63,257 nucleotides of DNA from CAZECE01 sp964510525 (GCA_964510525.1 CAZECE010000090.1:1-63257), one strand, 5' to 3'. Positions 25,332 through 33,926 are shown, counted from the stretch's first letter. The notes: generated by a model from the sequence alone, not told the origin. Numbers and translations are program-made.

Positions 25332-26171
25332 ATGTCTTTTCTAAATCCCAGCGTTATTGCGCAGGCTGTCCCTGAGTTGTCAGACGTTTTTTACATGAAA
25401 ACGGTGACGTCGACCAATCAATATTTAATGGGTTATTTAAAGCAAGAGCCGTCGGCTTCTGGCTACCACTTAGCGATAGCAGAAGGGCAAACCGCGGGTC
25501 GAGGTCAGCGCGGTCGGGTATGGCACTCTCCTGAAGGGGTGAATGTGTATTTTTCTTTGGGGCTTAATGAATGTCAGTTCTCGCCCATCGTGGCCGGATT
25601 GGTTTGTGCCGAGGTGTTGGAAAAATACTGTCAGAATGCTGTGCAACTGAAATGGCCAAATGATTTGTTCGTCAATCAACGAAAGCTGGGAGGTATTTTA
25701 GTTGAGCGGCAGTGGGCCTCCAAAACCGCATGTCGCTCTGTCTTGGGTGTGGGTATCAATGTGGCCATGTCCAGTTTGCCGGAGAATTCTATTCATTCGT
25801 TGAGTTCGGATAACGAGTGGATTGATCAACCGTGGACGGATTTGGTTTCAGAGTCGGGTTCAGAAAAAGTCATCGATCGAACTCAAGTGTTGATCGATGT
25901 GCTGCAAGCGCTGTTGCCCGCAATGATGCGCTATCGCCAGCATGGGCTGAATGGGTTCATTGAGGCCTGGAATGCTCGGCATTTATATCATGGTCAGACC
26001 ATTCGTTTTAAAGCGGACAACCAAAGGCTGCTGGTCGGGAAAGTGATGGGCATTGACCATGAGGGGGCGTTGCTTATGCAGAGAGATGGCCAAAGAGGTG
26101 GTCAAAGAGATGGACAAATTGAGCGCTGTGTCTCGGGGTCGATAGTGCCGGAATTGGCTGGTGCACCTTAA
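25332..26171 (+). CDS. birA: Biotin-[acetyl-CoA-carboxylase] ligase BirA, no DNA-binding domain
   Basis: 279 residues; activates biotin with ATP and attaches it to the carrier of acetyl-CoA carboxylase. The catalytic domain has STNQYLM, the biotinyl-AMP loop GRGQRGRVWHSPEGVNVYFSLGL, LKWPNDLFVNQRKLGGILVE, and the C-terminal domain with GKVMGIDHEGAL. It lacks the N-terminal helix-turn-helix of E. coli BirA, so it should not repress biotin genes. Near the end is a small region with three 12-bp repeats (26083-26118) encoding GQRG/GQRD units. It starts 18 bp after nadA and is probably co-transcribed. Confidence 0.93.
   Translation: MSFLNPSVIAQAVPELSDVFYMKTVTSTNQYLMGYLKQEPSASGYHLAIAEGQTAGRGQRGRVWHSPEGVNVYFSLGLNECQFSPIVAGLVCAEVLEKYCQNAVQLKWPNDLFVNQRKLGGILVERQWASKTACRSVLGVGINVAMSSLPENSIHSLSSDNEWIDQPWTDLVSESGSEKVIDRTQVLIDVLQALLPAMMRYRQHGLNGFIEAWNARHLYHGQTIRFKADNQRLLVGKVMGIDHEGALLMQRDGQRGGQRDGQIERCVSGSIVPELAGAP
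26083..26118 (+). repeat. Three tandem 12-bp repeats inside birA
   Basis: Units at 26083-26094, 26095-26106 and 26107-26118 of the form GAGATGGNCAAA (second unit GAGGTGGTCAAA). They keep the reading frame and encode a short Arg/Gly/Gln/Asp run in the C-terminal domain of BirA. Confidence 0.8.
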
Positions 26172-26249
26172 TGCCTTGGGTCTGCTAGACTGTAACTGTC
26201 TATTTTTGGAAAACGTGTATTAAGACCACTCATTATTAAAGGTGTCATT

Positions 26250-26906
26250 ATGAGAGCGATGAAAACGTATTCACAGTTGGTAAACCTGTTTCAAAAGTCG
26301 TTACTGCCGTTACCAAAGTCGGTAGATGTTGCATTAGATAAAGCATTAGTTGTTGCAATGGGGGTTCTCCTGAGCGTTTCGAACTCAGTTTATGCCGAGT
26401 CTGTCGTGGTTGGTGATCGTGAGAGTGTGTACGCCGCGCCAGACTTAAGCTTCCCAGAATGGCGTTTTCGGGTAGCAGCCGGTACGGCTGACAGCGGCAT
26501 CAATGGGTATGATAAATCCACCGGTATTGATTTTTCAGCGGTTAAAATGCTGGATGACTCCGTTGCTCTAGAAGCTGCGTTGAGTTTATTTCCCGAATTT
26601 GCTCAAGAAGGGGGCGGTACTACTGAGCTGGAAGCGCAAACGATCAAGTTTGGGATGGCGGGTTACAGCGATGTCATCAATAAAAAACAATTTTTCATGC
26701 GGGTAGGGTTCCATCAAACCACGGTTGAAGCGACGGTGGGCACCGCCACGTCTGAAACAACGGAGTCGGGCATGTATGGTGGTTTTGGGGCCTCATATCG
26801 ATTGGGCTACAACTGGACACTGGGCGCTGAATACCAACGTATTCTCAATGTAGGGGATACCGAGTTCGATGCCTTTTTAGTGAGCCTGGAATACTTGAAG
26901 TTTTAA
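26250..26906 (+). CDS. Small outer membrane beta-barrel protein
   Basis: 218 residues; ATG 26250 follows AAAGGTG. A long N-terminal region precedes a hydrophobic signal core (AVAMGVLLSVSNS), with probable cleavage after VYA near residue 50. The mature protein has alternating strands (WRFRVAAGTAD, ALEAALSLFPEF, FFMRVGFHQTTVEA, YGGFGASYRLGYNWTLGAEYQRI) and ends in Phe, the usual signal for outer-membrane barrel assembly. It looks like an eight-stranded barrel of the OmpA/OmpW/OmpX kind; function is unknown. Confidence 0.75.
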   Translation: MRAMKTYSQLVNLFQKSLLPLPKSVDVALDKALVVAMGVLLSVSNSVYAESVVVGDRESVYAAPDLSFPEWRFRVAAGTADSGINGYDKSTGIDFSAVKMLDDSVALEAALSLFPEFAQEGGGTTELEAQTIKFGMAGYSDVINKKQFFMRVGFHQTTVEATVGTATSETTESGMYGGFGASYRLGYNWTLGAEYQRILNVGDTEFDAFLVSLEYLKF

Positions 26907-26911
26907 TCGGT

Positions 26912-26926
26912 CAGCTAGACTAGCTG
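26912..26926. other. Palindrome between convergent genes
   Basis: CAGCTAG, A, CTAGCTG: a perfect 7-bp inverted repeat around one base, 6 bp after the outer membrane protein stop and overlapping the argF stop codon. The loop would be too short for a full stem, and no T-run follows, so a terminator is only weakly supported. Confidence 0.4.
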
Positions 26927-27852
26927 CGAGGCGACATTAGAAATTCCAGCAAAGCTTTTTGGCTGTGCAATCGATTTTCGGCTTCTTGCCATACACAGCT
27001 TCTGGGATCTTCTAATAGATCGTCGCTGATTTCTTCCCCTCGGTGTGCGGGTAAGCAATGCATGAACAGCACATCGGGGTTTGCGAGATCCAGTAATTCA
27101 CTGTTGACTTGAAAGTTCGCAAAGGGTTTTAAGCGCTCGGCGCTTTCTTCTTCTTGACCCATGCTGGCCCAAACGTCAGTCACCACTAAGTCGGCTTTAT
27201 GCACGGCATCCTTAGGATCTTGGGTGATTAGAGGGGGGCGTGAGCTGGCGTTGGTGAATTGGGCGTCGGGTTCAAAGCCTTTAGGGCAGGCAATTTGAAG
27301 GTTGAAGTCAAACTGATCGGCGGCATTGATGTAGGAATGGCACATGTTGTTGCCATCGCCAATCCAAGCCACGGTAGCGCCCTGAATAGAGCCACGTAAT
27401 TCTTGAAACGTTTGCATGTCGGCCAGCAACTGACAAGGGTGCAGGGCATCGGTTAATGCATTAATCACGGGAACTTTTGAGTGCTGCGAGAATTGCTCCG
27501 CTGTTTCATGGGCAAAGGTGCGAATCATAATCCCATCGACCATCGAAGACAGCACTTTGGCTGAGTCAGCGATGGGTTCGCCACGACCCAGCTGCGTGTC
27601 TCGAGGCGCTAAAAAAATGGCCCCACCGCCCATTTGAATCATTGCGGTTTCAAAAGAAACTCGAGTGCGTGTCGAGGATTTTTCAAAAATCATTCCAAGC
27701 ACTTTTCCAATAAAAGGCTGGTAATGAGTGCCAGCTTGTTGAATGGCTTTAAGCTCAATCGCACGTTTAATCAGTTGCACGCATTCGTCAGCTGAGAGAT
27801 CTTTTAACGTTAAAAAATGGCGAATCTCGGTGGCGGTTTGGTTGGAAATCAT
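26920..27852 (-). CDS. argF: Ornithine carbamoyltransferase ArgF
   Basis: About 310 residues from ATG 27852, one base after the argD stop; an ATG at 27876 inside argD is also in frame. It makes citrulline from ornithine and carbamoyl phosphate. Visible marks: the carbamoyl-phosphate loop SSTRTRVSFE, HPCQ in DALHPCQLLADMQTF, the SMG motif in DVWASMGQEEE, and HCLPAHRGEEI with the catalytic Cys. The gene follows argD in one operon, so both should be expressed from the promoter at 29116-29144. Confidence 0.96.
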   Translation of the reverse strand: MISNQTATEIRHFLTLKDLSADECVQLIKRAIELKAIQQAGTHYQPFIGKVLGMIFEKSSTRTRVSFETAMIQMGGGAIFLAPRDTQLGRGEPIADSAKVLSSMVDGIMIRTFAHETAEQFSQHSKVPVINALTDALHPCQLLADMQTFQELRGSIQGATVAWIGDGNNMCHSYINAADQFDFNLQIACPKGFEPDAQFTNASSRPPLITQDPKDAVHKADLVVTDVWASMGQEEESAERLKPFANFQVNSELLDLANPDVLFMHCLPAHRGEEISDDLLEDPRSCVWQEAENRLHSQKALLEFLMSPRS

Positions 27853-27853
27853 G

Positions 27854-29059
27854 TTATCGGGCCTTGGTGCGATCATCGCCTTTAAATACTCGAATCAATT
27901 TCGAAAGCGTTTCTATCAGCTGATCGGCTTGTGATTGCGTGTAAATGAGGGGCGGTAATAAACGAATGGTATTACCTGCGGTCACGTTAATGAGTAACTT
28001 TTGGGATAAAGCCAGTGAAGCCAACTCAGCACAGTTGTCGTCTAGATCAATGCCCAGCATCAAGCCTTTACCGCGGATGTCTCGAATATAGTCTCGGCCT
28101 TCTAATAGACTTTTAAAGCCTTCGAGCATGTAGTCTCCCATTTTGGCCGCATTGTGAATGAGTTGTTCTTCAAACAGGGTTTCCACCACTTGGTGTCCTA
28201 CGGCGCAGGCCAAAGGGCTGCCGCCGTAAGTCGAACCGTGGTTGCCGGGGCCAAAGGTTTGTGCAACCTGTTCTCCGGCCAGACAAACGCCAATCGGAAA
28301 GCCGTTACCCAGGCCTTTAGCGGTGGTCAGAATGTCCGGTTTGATGCCATGAGGCTGATACGCAAAATAGGACCCGGTCCGACCATTACCTGTTTGGACT
28401 TCGTCGAGTGCCATTAACCACCCTTGTTCGTCGCACAGCGTTCTCACCTGATTGAGGTAATCCTGATCGGGTATTCGAATACCCCCTTCACCTTGAATGG
28501 GTTCAAAAAAGACGGCACAAACTGAGCCGGATTGGCTTTCTGCAATGGCTTTTAAGGCGTTTATGTCGTTAAAAGGTGCCCGAATAAAACCAGACACCAA
28601 AGGTTCAAACCCGGCTTGAATTTTGCGATTTCCGGAAGCAGTAAGCGTGGCCAAAGTGCGACCGTGGAACGCGTGCTCCATGACGATGATTTGTGGGTTT
28701 TCAATGCCTTTTTTACGACCAAATAAGCGGGCTAGTTTGATCGCTGTTTCGTTGGCTTCCGCACCTGAGTTGGTGAAAAACGCATTGCGCAGGCCGGTCA
28801 GTTTGGTCAGCTCATCCGCTAATTGGGTTTGATTGGGGATATGGTACAAATTGGAGGTATGAATGAGTTTTTTGGCTTGTTGTTCAATACAGGCGGAGAT
28901 TTTTGGGTGGGCGTGACCGAGGCCGGTGACAGCGATACCGCTGAGCGCGTCCAAGTATTCGTTGCCTTTTTGGTCGTATAACAAGGCCCCTTTGCCGTGG
29001 TCGAAAGCCACAGCGAAACGGTTGTAGGTATTCATTAAGGGGGAGTCTGAATGGTTCAT
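27854..29059 (-). CDS. argD: Acetylornithine aminotransferase ArgD
   Basis: 401 residues, PLP class-III aminotransferase that converts N-acetylglutamate semialdehyde to N-acetylornithine; many also act in lysine synthesis. Marks: GIAVTGLGHAHP, FFTNSGAEANETAIKLAR, HAFHGRT, FEPIQGEGGI, LDEVQTGNGRTG with the Asp contacting PLP, and TTAKGLGNG with the Schiff-base Lys. Length is normal. It is the first gene of an argD-argF operon. A terminator-like hairpin lies between its promoter and its start codon, which may attenuate transcription. Confidence 0.96.
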   Translation of the reverse strand: MNHSDSPLMNTYNRFAVAFDHGKGALLYDQKGNEYLDALSGIAVTGLGHAHPKISACIEQQAKKLIHTSNLYHIPNQTQLADELTKLTGLRNAFFTNSGAEANETAIKLARLFGRKKGIENPQIIVMEHAFHGRTLATLTASGNRKIQAGFEPLVSGFIRAPFNDINALKAIAESQSGSVCAVFFEPIQGEGGIRIPDQDYLNQVRTLCDEQGWLMALDEVQTGNGRTGSYFAYQPHGIKPDILTTAKGLGNGFPIGVCLAGEQVAQTFGPGNHGSTYGGSPLACAVGHQVVETLFEEQLIHNAAKMGDYMLEGFKSLLEGRDYIRDIRGKGLMLGIDLDDNCAELASLALSQKLLINVTAGNTIRLLPPLIYTQSQADQLIETLSKLIRVFKGDDRTKAR

Positions 29060-29078
29060 ATGGTTTTACGCCGTTAAC

Positions 29079-29101
29079 AAAAAAAGGCAGCTAAAGCTGC
29101 C
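29079..29101 (-). terminator. Leader hairpin with T-run just before argD
   Basis: Minus-strand GGCAGCT, TT, AGCTGCC (29086-29101) followed by seven T (29079-29085), 20 bp before the argD start codon and about 15-20 bp after the -10 box. It has the form of an intrinsic terminator but there is no upstream minus-strand gene to end, so it lies inside the argD leader. Confidence 0.75.
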
Positions 29102-29115
29102 TTAACAAAAACCTG

Positions 29116-29144
29116 ACTATAGCGACTAATGTTCCTGACTGCAA
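29116..29144 (-). promoter_or_regulatory. Sigma-70 promoter of argD-argF
   Basis: On the minus strand, TTGCAG (29139-29144), a 17-bp spacer, and TATAGT (29116-29121): a near-consensus promoter. The start point would fall near 29109, leaving a leader of about 50 bases that contains the terminator-like hairpin. Confidence 0.65.
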
Positions 29145-29160
29145 TGTCATGAGTTGGTGG

Positions 29161-29189
29161 TTTCGTCGCCAGTTTATATCTGTTATGAT
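29161..29189 (+). promoter_or_regulatory. Sigma-70 promoter of grxD
   Basis: TTTCGT (29161-29166), 17-bp spacer, TATGAT (29184-29189) with an extended TG two bases before the -10. It diverges from the argD promoter with the -35 boxes about 17 bp apart. Confidence 0.6.
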
Positions 29190-29230
29190 GCCCTCGCTTT
29201 GTGCAATTATCTTAGAAAAACAGTTTTTTT

Positions 29231-29264
29231 GAGGCAATACTGAATTTTAGAGGCAATACTGAAT
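29231..29264. repeat. Direct repeat upstream of grxD
   Basis: GAGGCAATACTGAAT at 29231-29245 and again at 29250-29264, the second copy ending one base before the grxD ATG. Both copies carry GAGG, so the duplication may have supplied or doubled the ribosome binding region. Confidence 0.8.
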
Positions 29265-29265
29265 A

Positions 29266-29592
29266 ATGGCTGAGACACTCGATCTTATTAAAGAACAAAT
29301 AGAATCTAATAACGTCCTGTTGTATATGAAAGGCACCCCCCAATTTCCGCAATGTGGCTTTTCTGCCAGAGCGGTTGAGGTGTTGAATCAAGTCGGCGAA
29401 TCTTTTGCTTTTGTAAACATCTTAGAGCACCCCGATATTCGTGCTGAACTCCCCAAATACGCCGAATGGCCGACTTTCCCTCAATTATGGGTAAAAGGTG
29501 AGTTAATCGGTGGTTCTGATATCATTTTGCAAATGATGCAACAAGGTCAGCTCGAACCGTTAATTAAAGAAGCGAGCGCTTCTTCGGCGTAA
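29266..29592 (+). CDS. grxD: Monothiol glutaredoxin GrxD (Grx4)
   Basis: 108 residues; binds and transfers [2Fe-2S] clusters and helps iron sensing. The active-site CGFS is present in MKGTPQFPQCGFSARAVEVL, and WPTFPQLWVKGELIGGSDI gives the glutathione-binding TFPQ/GGSD elements. Length is normal (E. coli 115). The start ATG 29266 follows GAGG about 13 bases upstream; a tandem repeat forms the leader. It stands alone between divergent argD and an unknown gene. Confidence 0.95.
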   Translation: MAETLDLIKEQIESNNVLLYMKGTPQFPQCGFSARAVEVLNQVGESFAFVNILEHPDIRAELPKYAEWPTFPQLWVKGELIGGSDIILQMMQQGQLEPLIKEASASSA

Positions 29593-29733
29593 CTTTGATT
29601 CTTGCGTGTAACATTTATAGTTTACATTGTTTAAAAACCAAAAAAGTTAAAAACCAAAAATAGTTGTTTTAAAACAAACAAATAATAATCTTAATGACTC
29701 GATATTTGCTGAGCACAATGTTTGCTGGGCACA

Positions 29734-30318
29734 ATGGTGGGAACTGTGTTTAATTTTTTTAAAGCCTGCATGGAAGGCCGCTCTAATTCCTTAGATAATA
29801 AAAATGCTTTTGTTGTATCTGATGCATCAAGAAAGCCTGATAATGATTTATCTGATAACAGGCTGAAAAAGGATAATACTGAAGCTAAAAAGTTAAAACC
29901 CAGAGTAAGCGAAGCTAAAGAGCTTAGGGCTCCCAATATTAAACCCCCTGAAGTGGTTTCTGAATCTGGAAATGCGGTCCCGCCTTCTCATAAGACCCAC
30001 GGTATACCGATTAAAGGGCCATTGGACAGTGAGCGTAAAAAAGCATTGAACAGTGAGGATGAACAAGGACCGCTGTATCAGCAACAAAAGAAGATATACG
30101 ATTATTCGACTTGGTGTATGTACAATAGGATTGTTGAACATCGCAACATGCAGCAAGAGAATAGCCAAGGTGCTTATGTACAAAATTACTTGCCTCAGAA
30201 CTTTATGCCTTATAACGAATCTAATTTTCAAAGTGGTCCAAGTGGTCCAAGTGGTCCAAGTGGTGCTGAGGGGGTTGATAAAAAAATTAGCCCGACACAA
30301 TTTTCTATTTCGACGTAG
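29734..30318 (+). CDS. Unknown hydrophilic protein with GPS repeats
   Basis: About 194 residues from ATG 29734 (a TTG at 29722 is also open). Lys-, Glu-, Ser- and Asn-rich, with no signal peptide or membrane segment. A central stretch (about 120-165) has Tyr and Gln in pattern (YQQQKKIYDYSTWCMYNRIVEHRNM). Near the C-terminus, three perfect 9-bp repeats (30232-30258) encode a short collagen-like Ser-Gly-Pro run. AT-rich and unlike its neighbours; no family recognised. It may be accessory, or secreted by an unknown route (inference). The gene status rests mainly on the open frame and codon use. Confidence 0.5.
   Translation: MVGTVFNFFKACMEGRSNSLDNKNAFVVSDASRKPDNDLSDNRLKKDNTEAKKLKPRVSEAKELRAPNIKPPEVVSESGNAVPPSHKTHGIPIKGPLDSERKKALNSEDEQGPLYQQQKKIYDYSTWCMYNRIVEHRNMQQENSQGAYVQNYLPQNFMPYNESNFQSGPSGPSGPSGAEGVDKKISPTQFSIST
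30232..30258 (+). repeat. Three tandem 9-bp repeats AGTGGTCCA
   Basis: Perfect units at 30232-30240, 30241-30249 and 30250-30258, with a partial fourth (AGTGGTGCT). In frame in the unknown gene 29734-30318, encoding a repeated Ser-Gly-Pro unit. Slippage here would change the repeat number without shifting the frame. Confidence 0.9.
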
Positions 30319-30427
30319 AATAGCGGTATGTTGTTTTAATATCGTCATAAAAACTTACCCGAATAGCCTTTAAATCTCCGCCTATACTCATCAGTGGGCC
30401 AAAGTATTTTTGGTCGTTTTCTGCAGG

Positions 30428-32236
30428 ATGCAGTTCACTGATTTGGGTAACACGGACGTGCCGGTTAAACGACATCAAGTCGCTAAGATTTTGAAAAATC
30501 TACAATCGTTTGGATTGTGGTTTTGTGCTGGCTTGTTGATGGCCTGTCAGGCATCCAACCCGCCGATACCCTCATCTGGCCATCTCAATTCGGATATCCC
30601 GCAACACCAAGCACAAGACATCCCGCCCATGGTCACCAATGCCCCTGTACTGCCACCGCCCACATTGGCACCGGAATTGGATCGTTTTACCGTGGTGGCG
30701 GATTCGGTGCCGGTTAAAGAACTGCTGTTTTCGGTGGCTCGGGATGCGGCCTTGAATCTCGATATTGAAGAAGGTATTGATTTTGTGGTGACACTCAATG
30801 CCATCAATCAAACGCTGCCCAGTATTTTGGAGCGCTTAAGCCAATTAACACCGATTAAATACGACATCATTGAAGATCGATTGGTGGTGAGTTTGGATAA
30901 GCCTTACTTTAAATCCTATCGCGTCAGTTACCTCAACATGAACCGTGAGACCACGACGTCTGTCTCTGTGGCCACTCAAATCAGCTCAACCGGGCAAGGC
31001 GCAGGGGCTCAAGGCAGTGGCGGCGAAAACAATAATTCACAAACCAGTGTCACCAACTCGTCACAGCACCAGTTTTGGGGGTCTTTAGAAGCCAATATTC
31101 GCGGCATTCTGAGAGCCACTCAGCGTCAGAACAGCGCTGCTGCATCCCAAGTGGGGGAAACCCAAGCAGCGGCAATGCCAGTAGAAGCAACATCGCTTCC
31201 TATGTTGAGTTCAGAAGCGGAGGTTACATCGGAGGCCGCGCCCTCAGAGACTGAAGTCGAGCCCCTGGTGATGAACCGCGAAGCTGGGATTGTGGGTGTA
31301 ACCGCGACTCAGCGTCAGCATCACGACATCGAGAAGTTTTTAACTGAAATTATGAGAAGTGTGCAACGCCAAGTGTTGATTGAGGCCACCATTGCGGAAG
31401 TGACCTTGAGTGATCAGTTCCAAGCTGGGATTGATTGGCAGATGCTCGAGAATGGCGATCTGGCCAGTTTGCTGGATTTCAGTAATACCGTGAAGTTCAG
31501 CGGCATTCAAGATTTGACTGGTGCGGACTTGGAGTCTTCACCTTTTAATTTCTTCCGGCTCACGGATACCGACTTTTATGGTAAGCGTCTTGATATGACG
31601 CTCAAAGCGTTGGAAACCTTTGGCGATGTGGAGGTGATGTCGAGCCCTAAGCTGATGGCACTTAACAATCAAACTGCTATGCTGAAAGTAGTGGATAACC
31701 TGGTTTACTTCTCGATCGAAGTTGATACCCAAATCAGTGAAAACGGAGGCTTGGCTCAAACGGAGTTTGAAACCAATATTCATACCATACCTGTGGGGTT
31801 GGTGATGTCAGTAACGCCCTATATTGATGAACATGAGCAGGTCACTTTAAACGTACGGCCCACGATATCGCGCATCATTGGCCAGGTACAAGACCCAAAC
31901 CCGTTACTAGCTCAGGCCAATGTGGTCAGTGAAATCCCGGTGGTGCAGGTACGAGAAATTGAATCCATTTTAAAAGTGAACAACGGTGATATTGCTGTCA
32001 TTGGGGGGTTGATGCAAGACGACGTCTCTAAAAGCACCACCACGATCCCCGTCTTAGGCCAGATACCGATTTTAAAAACGTTATTTACATATAAAGAAGA
32101 TACCTATACCAAAACGGAATTGGTGATTTTTATACGGCCTGTGGTGATCAATGAACCCAGTTTAGGCAAAGATTTTTCGGAGTATAGAGAGTTTTTGGCG
32201 CCCTCAGTTTCTGACCTGTCACAGGTAACGCATTGA
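30428..32236 (+). CDS. mshL: MSHA-type secretin MshL
   Basis: About 602 residues from ATG 30428 (a TTG at 30410 is also open). Outer membrane secretin lipoprotein of a type IVa pilus system: lipobox LLMAC near residue 40, an N-terminal STN-like domain (FTVVADSVPVKELLFSVARDAALNLDIE), a Gln/Ser/Ala-rich variable linker (about 180-290), and the C-terminal secretin domain with VQRQVLIEATIAEVTLSDQFQAGIDW, VEVMSSPKLMALNNQTA, PVVQVREIES and the final TELVIFIRPVVI. It starts a tight four-gene run with mshN, mshE and mshG. mshI, mshJ, mshK and mshM are not upstream. Confidence 0.9.
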   Translation: MQFTDLGNTDVPVKRHQVAKILKNLQSFGLWFCAGLLMACQASNPPIPSSGHLNSDIPQHQAQDIPPMVTNAPVLPPPTLAPELDRFTVVADSVPVKELLFSVARDAALNLDIEEGIDFVVTLNAINQTLPSILERLSQLTPIKYDIIEDRLVVSLDKPYFKSYRVSYLNMNRETTTSVSVATQISSTGQGAGAQGSGGENNNSQTSVTNSSQHQFWGSLEANIRGILRATQRQNSAAASQVGETQAAAMPVEATSLPMLSSEAEVTSEAAPSETEVEPLVMNREAGIVGVTATQRQHHDIEKFLTEIMRSVQRQVLIEATIAEVTLSDQFQAGIDWQMLENGDLASLLDFSNTVKFSGIQDLTGADLESSPFNFFRLTDTDFYGKRLDMTLKALETFGDVEVMSSPKLMALNNQTAMLKVVDNLVYFSIEVDTQISENGGLAQTEFETNIHTIPVGLVMSVTPYIDEHEQVTLNVRPTISRIIGQVQDPNPLLAQANVVSEIPVVQVREIESILKVNNGDIAVIGGLMQDDVSKSTTTIPVLGQIPILKTLFTYKEDTYTKTELVIFIRPVVINEPSLGKDFSEYREFLAPSVSDLSQVTH

Positions 32237-32246
32237 GGGTGTTGGT

Positions 32247-33926
32247 ATGAGTATCTTGTTGGATGCCTTAAAAAAGAAATCGGGTGTTGAAATGGACGCC
32301 ATTGCAACAGAGGCAGTCAACGCGGACGTCCCCATTATTTCAGATGAGCTGGATATAGCAGTACCTCAGGAATCGGTCGATTTGCCCCCGACACCGGTGG
32401 AAGCCTTGGCAACGAAGCTTGAATCTCAGTTGCATTCTGAGGCGGCTGATTCGCTTGAGCCTGATTTCTTTTCTGAAAAAATACCGGAATCGGAGCGATC
32501 AGAATCGGTGATAGAACCCTTATTGTCAGGCTTTGTTGACGATATTGATGAAGTTGACGATACGGAAGATTTAGATTTAGACGTGGTTCCTGAAGTGTTG
32601 TCAGAAGTGGGGATTGAGGAGGCGGATCATAATGAGGTGGATCACTCAAGTCGCGTCAGTGATCTCTTAATTCAGCCAACTCAGGCTCTTCAGGCCACTG
32701 AAGCAGTGCCTGAAGAGCCCTTGTCTAGTTCTCCGTCTGAGCCTGAATCTGAAGTGCATCAAGAGCAGGCAATCGCGACCGATGAGCACTGGAAAAGTGC
32801 ATCTTATGAGGGCATATTGCAGCAGTTTTATGCTCAAAATAAAACGCGAAGGCAGCTGATTTTAGTTGGCTTTATGCTGTTGCTGATGGGGTATGTTTCA
32901 GGAATGTGGTTGTGGTATTCGAGCAGTGTGCTGTTTCAGGGCAATACACCAACATTTATTAACAGTACGCCGCAATTTAATAAATTAATCACAACCGAAG
33001 TGCCTCTAAATCACTCCCCCGCAGTCACCGACGAGATAGCCACAGATGAGATAGCCACAGATGAGACGGTTACCGATAAGAGAATCTCAAAAACGCCTGC
33101 TCCGGAAAAACAGGGTATTCATCCAAAGCCCAGTCATCAAGAAAAAATAAAATCCAATACAACAATAAAAGCAGTTGCTAGCAAAAGTAACCTTGCTAGT
33201 AAAAGTAAAGTTGCTAGTAAAAGTAACCTTACTAGTAAGAAAAAGGTCACTAGTAAAAAAGTGGTTGCGAATAAAAAAAAGCCCTCAACGGCAGAGCTGT
33301 TAGCGACAGCTTATAATGCGTATCTCGCTGGTGATTTGGCTCTTGCTGAACATTCCTACCAACAGGTATTGCAAAAACAGCCCAAGCAACGGGACGCTTT
33401 GCTGGGAGTGGCGGCTGTGATGATGTTAACTGAGCGACGCGCGCAAGCTATGGACATTTATTTCGATCTCTTGTCGATTAACCCAAAGGATGATGTGGCT
33501 AAAAGTTCGATTCTGTCATGGCAGGAAAAAAGCGATGTGGTTCAGGTGGAATCAGAGATTAAGCAATTACAAAGCCGTTACCCAGCTTCTGCCCATTTGG
33601 ATTTCTCGTTAGGAAATTTGTACGCGAGAGAGGGGCGTTGGGCCAATGCGCAGCAGGCGTATTTCGATGCGTGGTCAAAAGAAAAAGACCCGCATTATGC
33701 GTATAACCTAGCGGTTTCCTTGGATCATTTGAATCAACCCAGTCATGCATTGACGTATTACCAAAAAGCAGAAGTGCTCGCGAGTAACCGCTCTGTGCGC
33801 TTTTCATTGCAGCAATTAACCGATCGTACGGCACAACTGATTCAGCAATCCTCGCAGCCTTCTCAATTCTCACAACCTTCTAAAGCCTCTCAACCGTATC
33901 ATGACAGGGAGGCTTACGCGCCATGA
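32247..33926 (+). CDS. mshN: MshN-like TPR protein
   Basis: 559 residues. Start MSILLDALKKKSG, preceded by GAGGGTG, is typical of GspB/MshN-type proteins. An acidic N-terminal cytosolic part (about 1-205) leads to one membrane helix (about 207-230), then a periplasmic Lys/Ser/Thr-rich linker with 15-bp and 18-bp tandem repeats, and a C-terminal TPR domain (about 350-530). In MSHA systems this protein supports the secretin or platform. It lies 10 bp after mshL and overlaps mshE by 4 bp. The linker repeats make its length likely to vary between strains. Confidence 0.75.
   Translation: MSILLDALKKKSGVEMDAIATEAVNADVPIISDELDIAVPQESVDLPPTPVEALATKLESQLHSEAADSLEPDFFSEKIPESERSESVIEPLLSGFVDDIDEVDDTEDLDLDVVPEVLSEVGIEEADHNEVDHSSRVSDLLIQPTQALQATEAVPEEPLSSSPSEPESEVHQEQAIATDEHWKSASYEGILQQFYAQNKTRRQLILVGFMLLLMGYVSGMWLWYSSSVLFQGNTPTFINSTPQFNKLITTEVPLNHSPAVTDEIATDEIATDETVTDKRISKTPAPEKQGIHPKPSHQEKIKSNTTIKAVASKSNLASKSKVASKSNLTSKKKVTSKKVVANKKKPSTAELLATAYNAYLAGDLALAEHSYQQVLQKQPKQRDALLGVAAVMMLTERRAQAMDIYFDLLSINPKDDVAKSSILSWQEKSDVVQVESEIKQLQSRYPASAHLDFSLGNLYAREGRWANAQQAYFDAWSKEKDPHYAYNLAVSLDHLNQPSHALTYYQKAEVLASNRSVRFSLQQLTDRTAQLIQQSSQPSQFSQPSKASQPYHDREAYAP
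33033..33062 (+). repeat. Two tandem 15-bp repeats in mshN
   Basis: GAGATAGCCACAGAT at 33033-33047 and 33048-33062, in frame, encoding a repeated EIATD unit in the periplasmic linker. Confidence 0.85.
33174..33263 (+). repeat. Five degenerate 18-bp repeats in mshN
   Basis: Units at 33174-33191, 33192-33209, 33210-33227, 33228-33245 and 33246-33263, each around CTAGTAAAAGTAA. They encode an Ala/Thr-Ser-Lys-rich stretch in the linker between the membrane helix and the TPR domain. Confidence 0.85.

Noticed and set aside
26912..26926. Full terminator between the outer membrane protein gene and argF
   Set aside because: The inverted repeat has a one-base centre and no T-run on either side.
30053..30373. 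Second plus-strand frame and a minus-strand frame overlapping the Ser-Gly-Pro repeat gene
   Set aside because: The frames exist because the region is AT-rich and repetitive; the 29734 frame has the better start and composition. Which frame is real remains only moderately sure.
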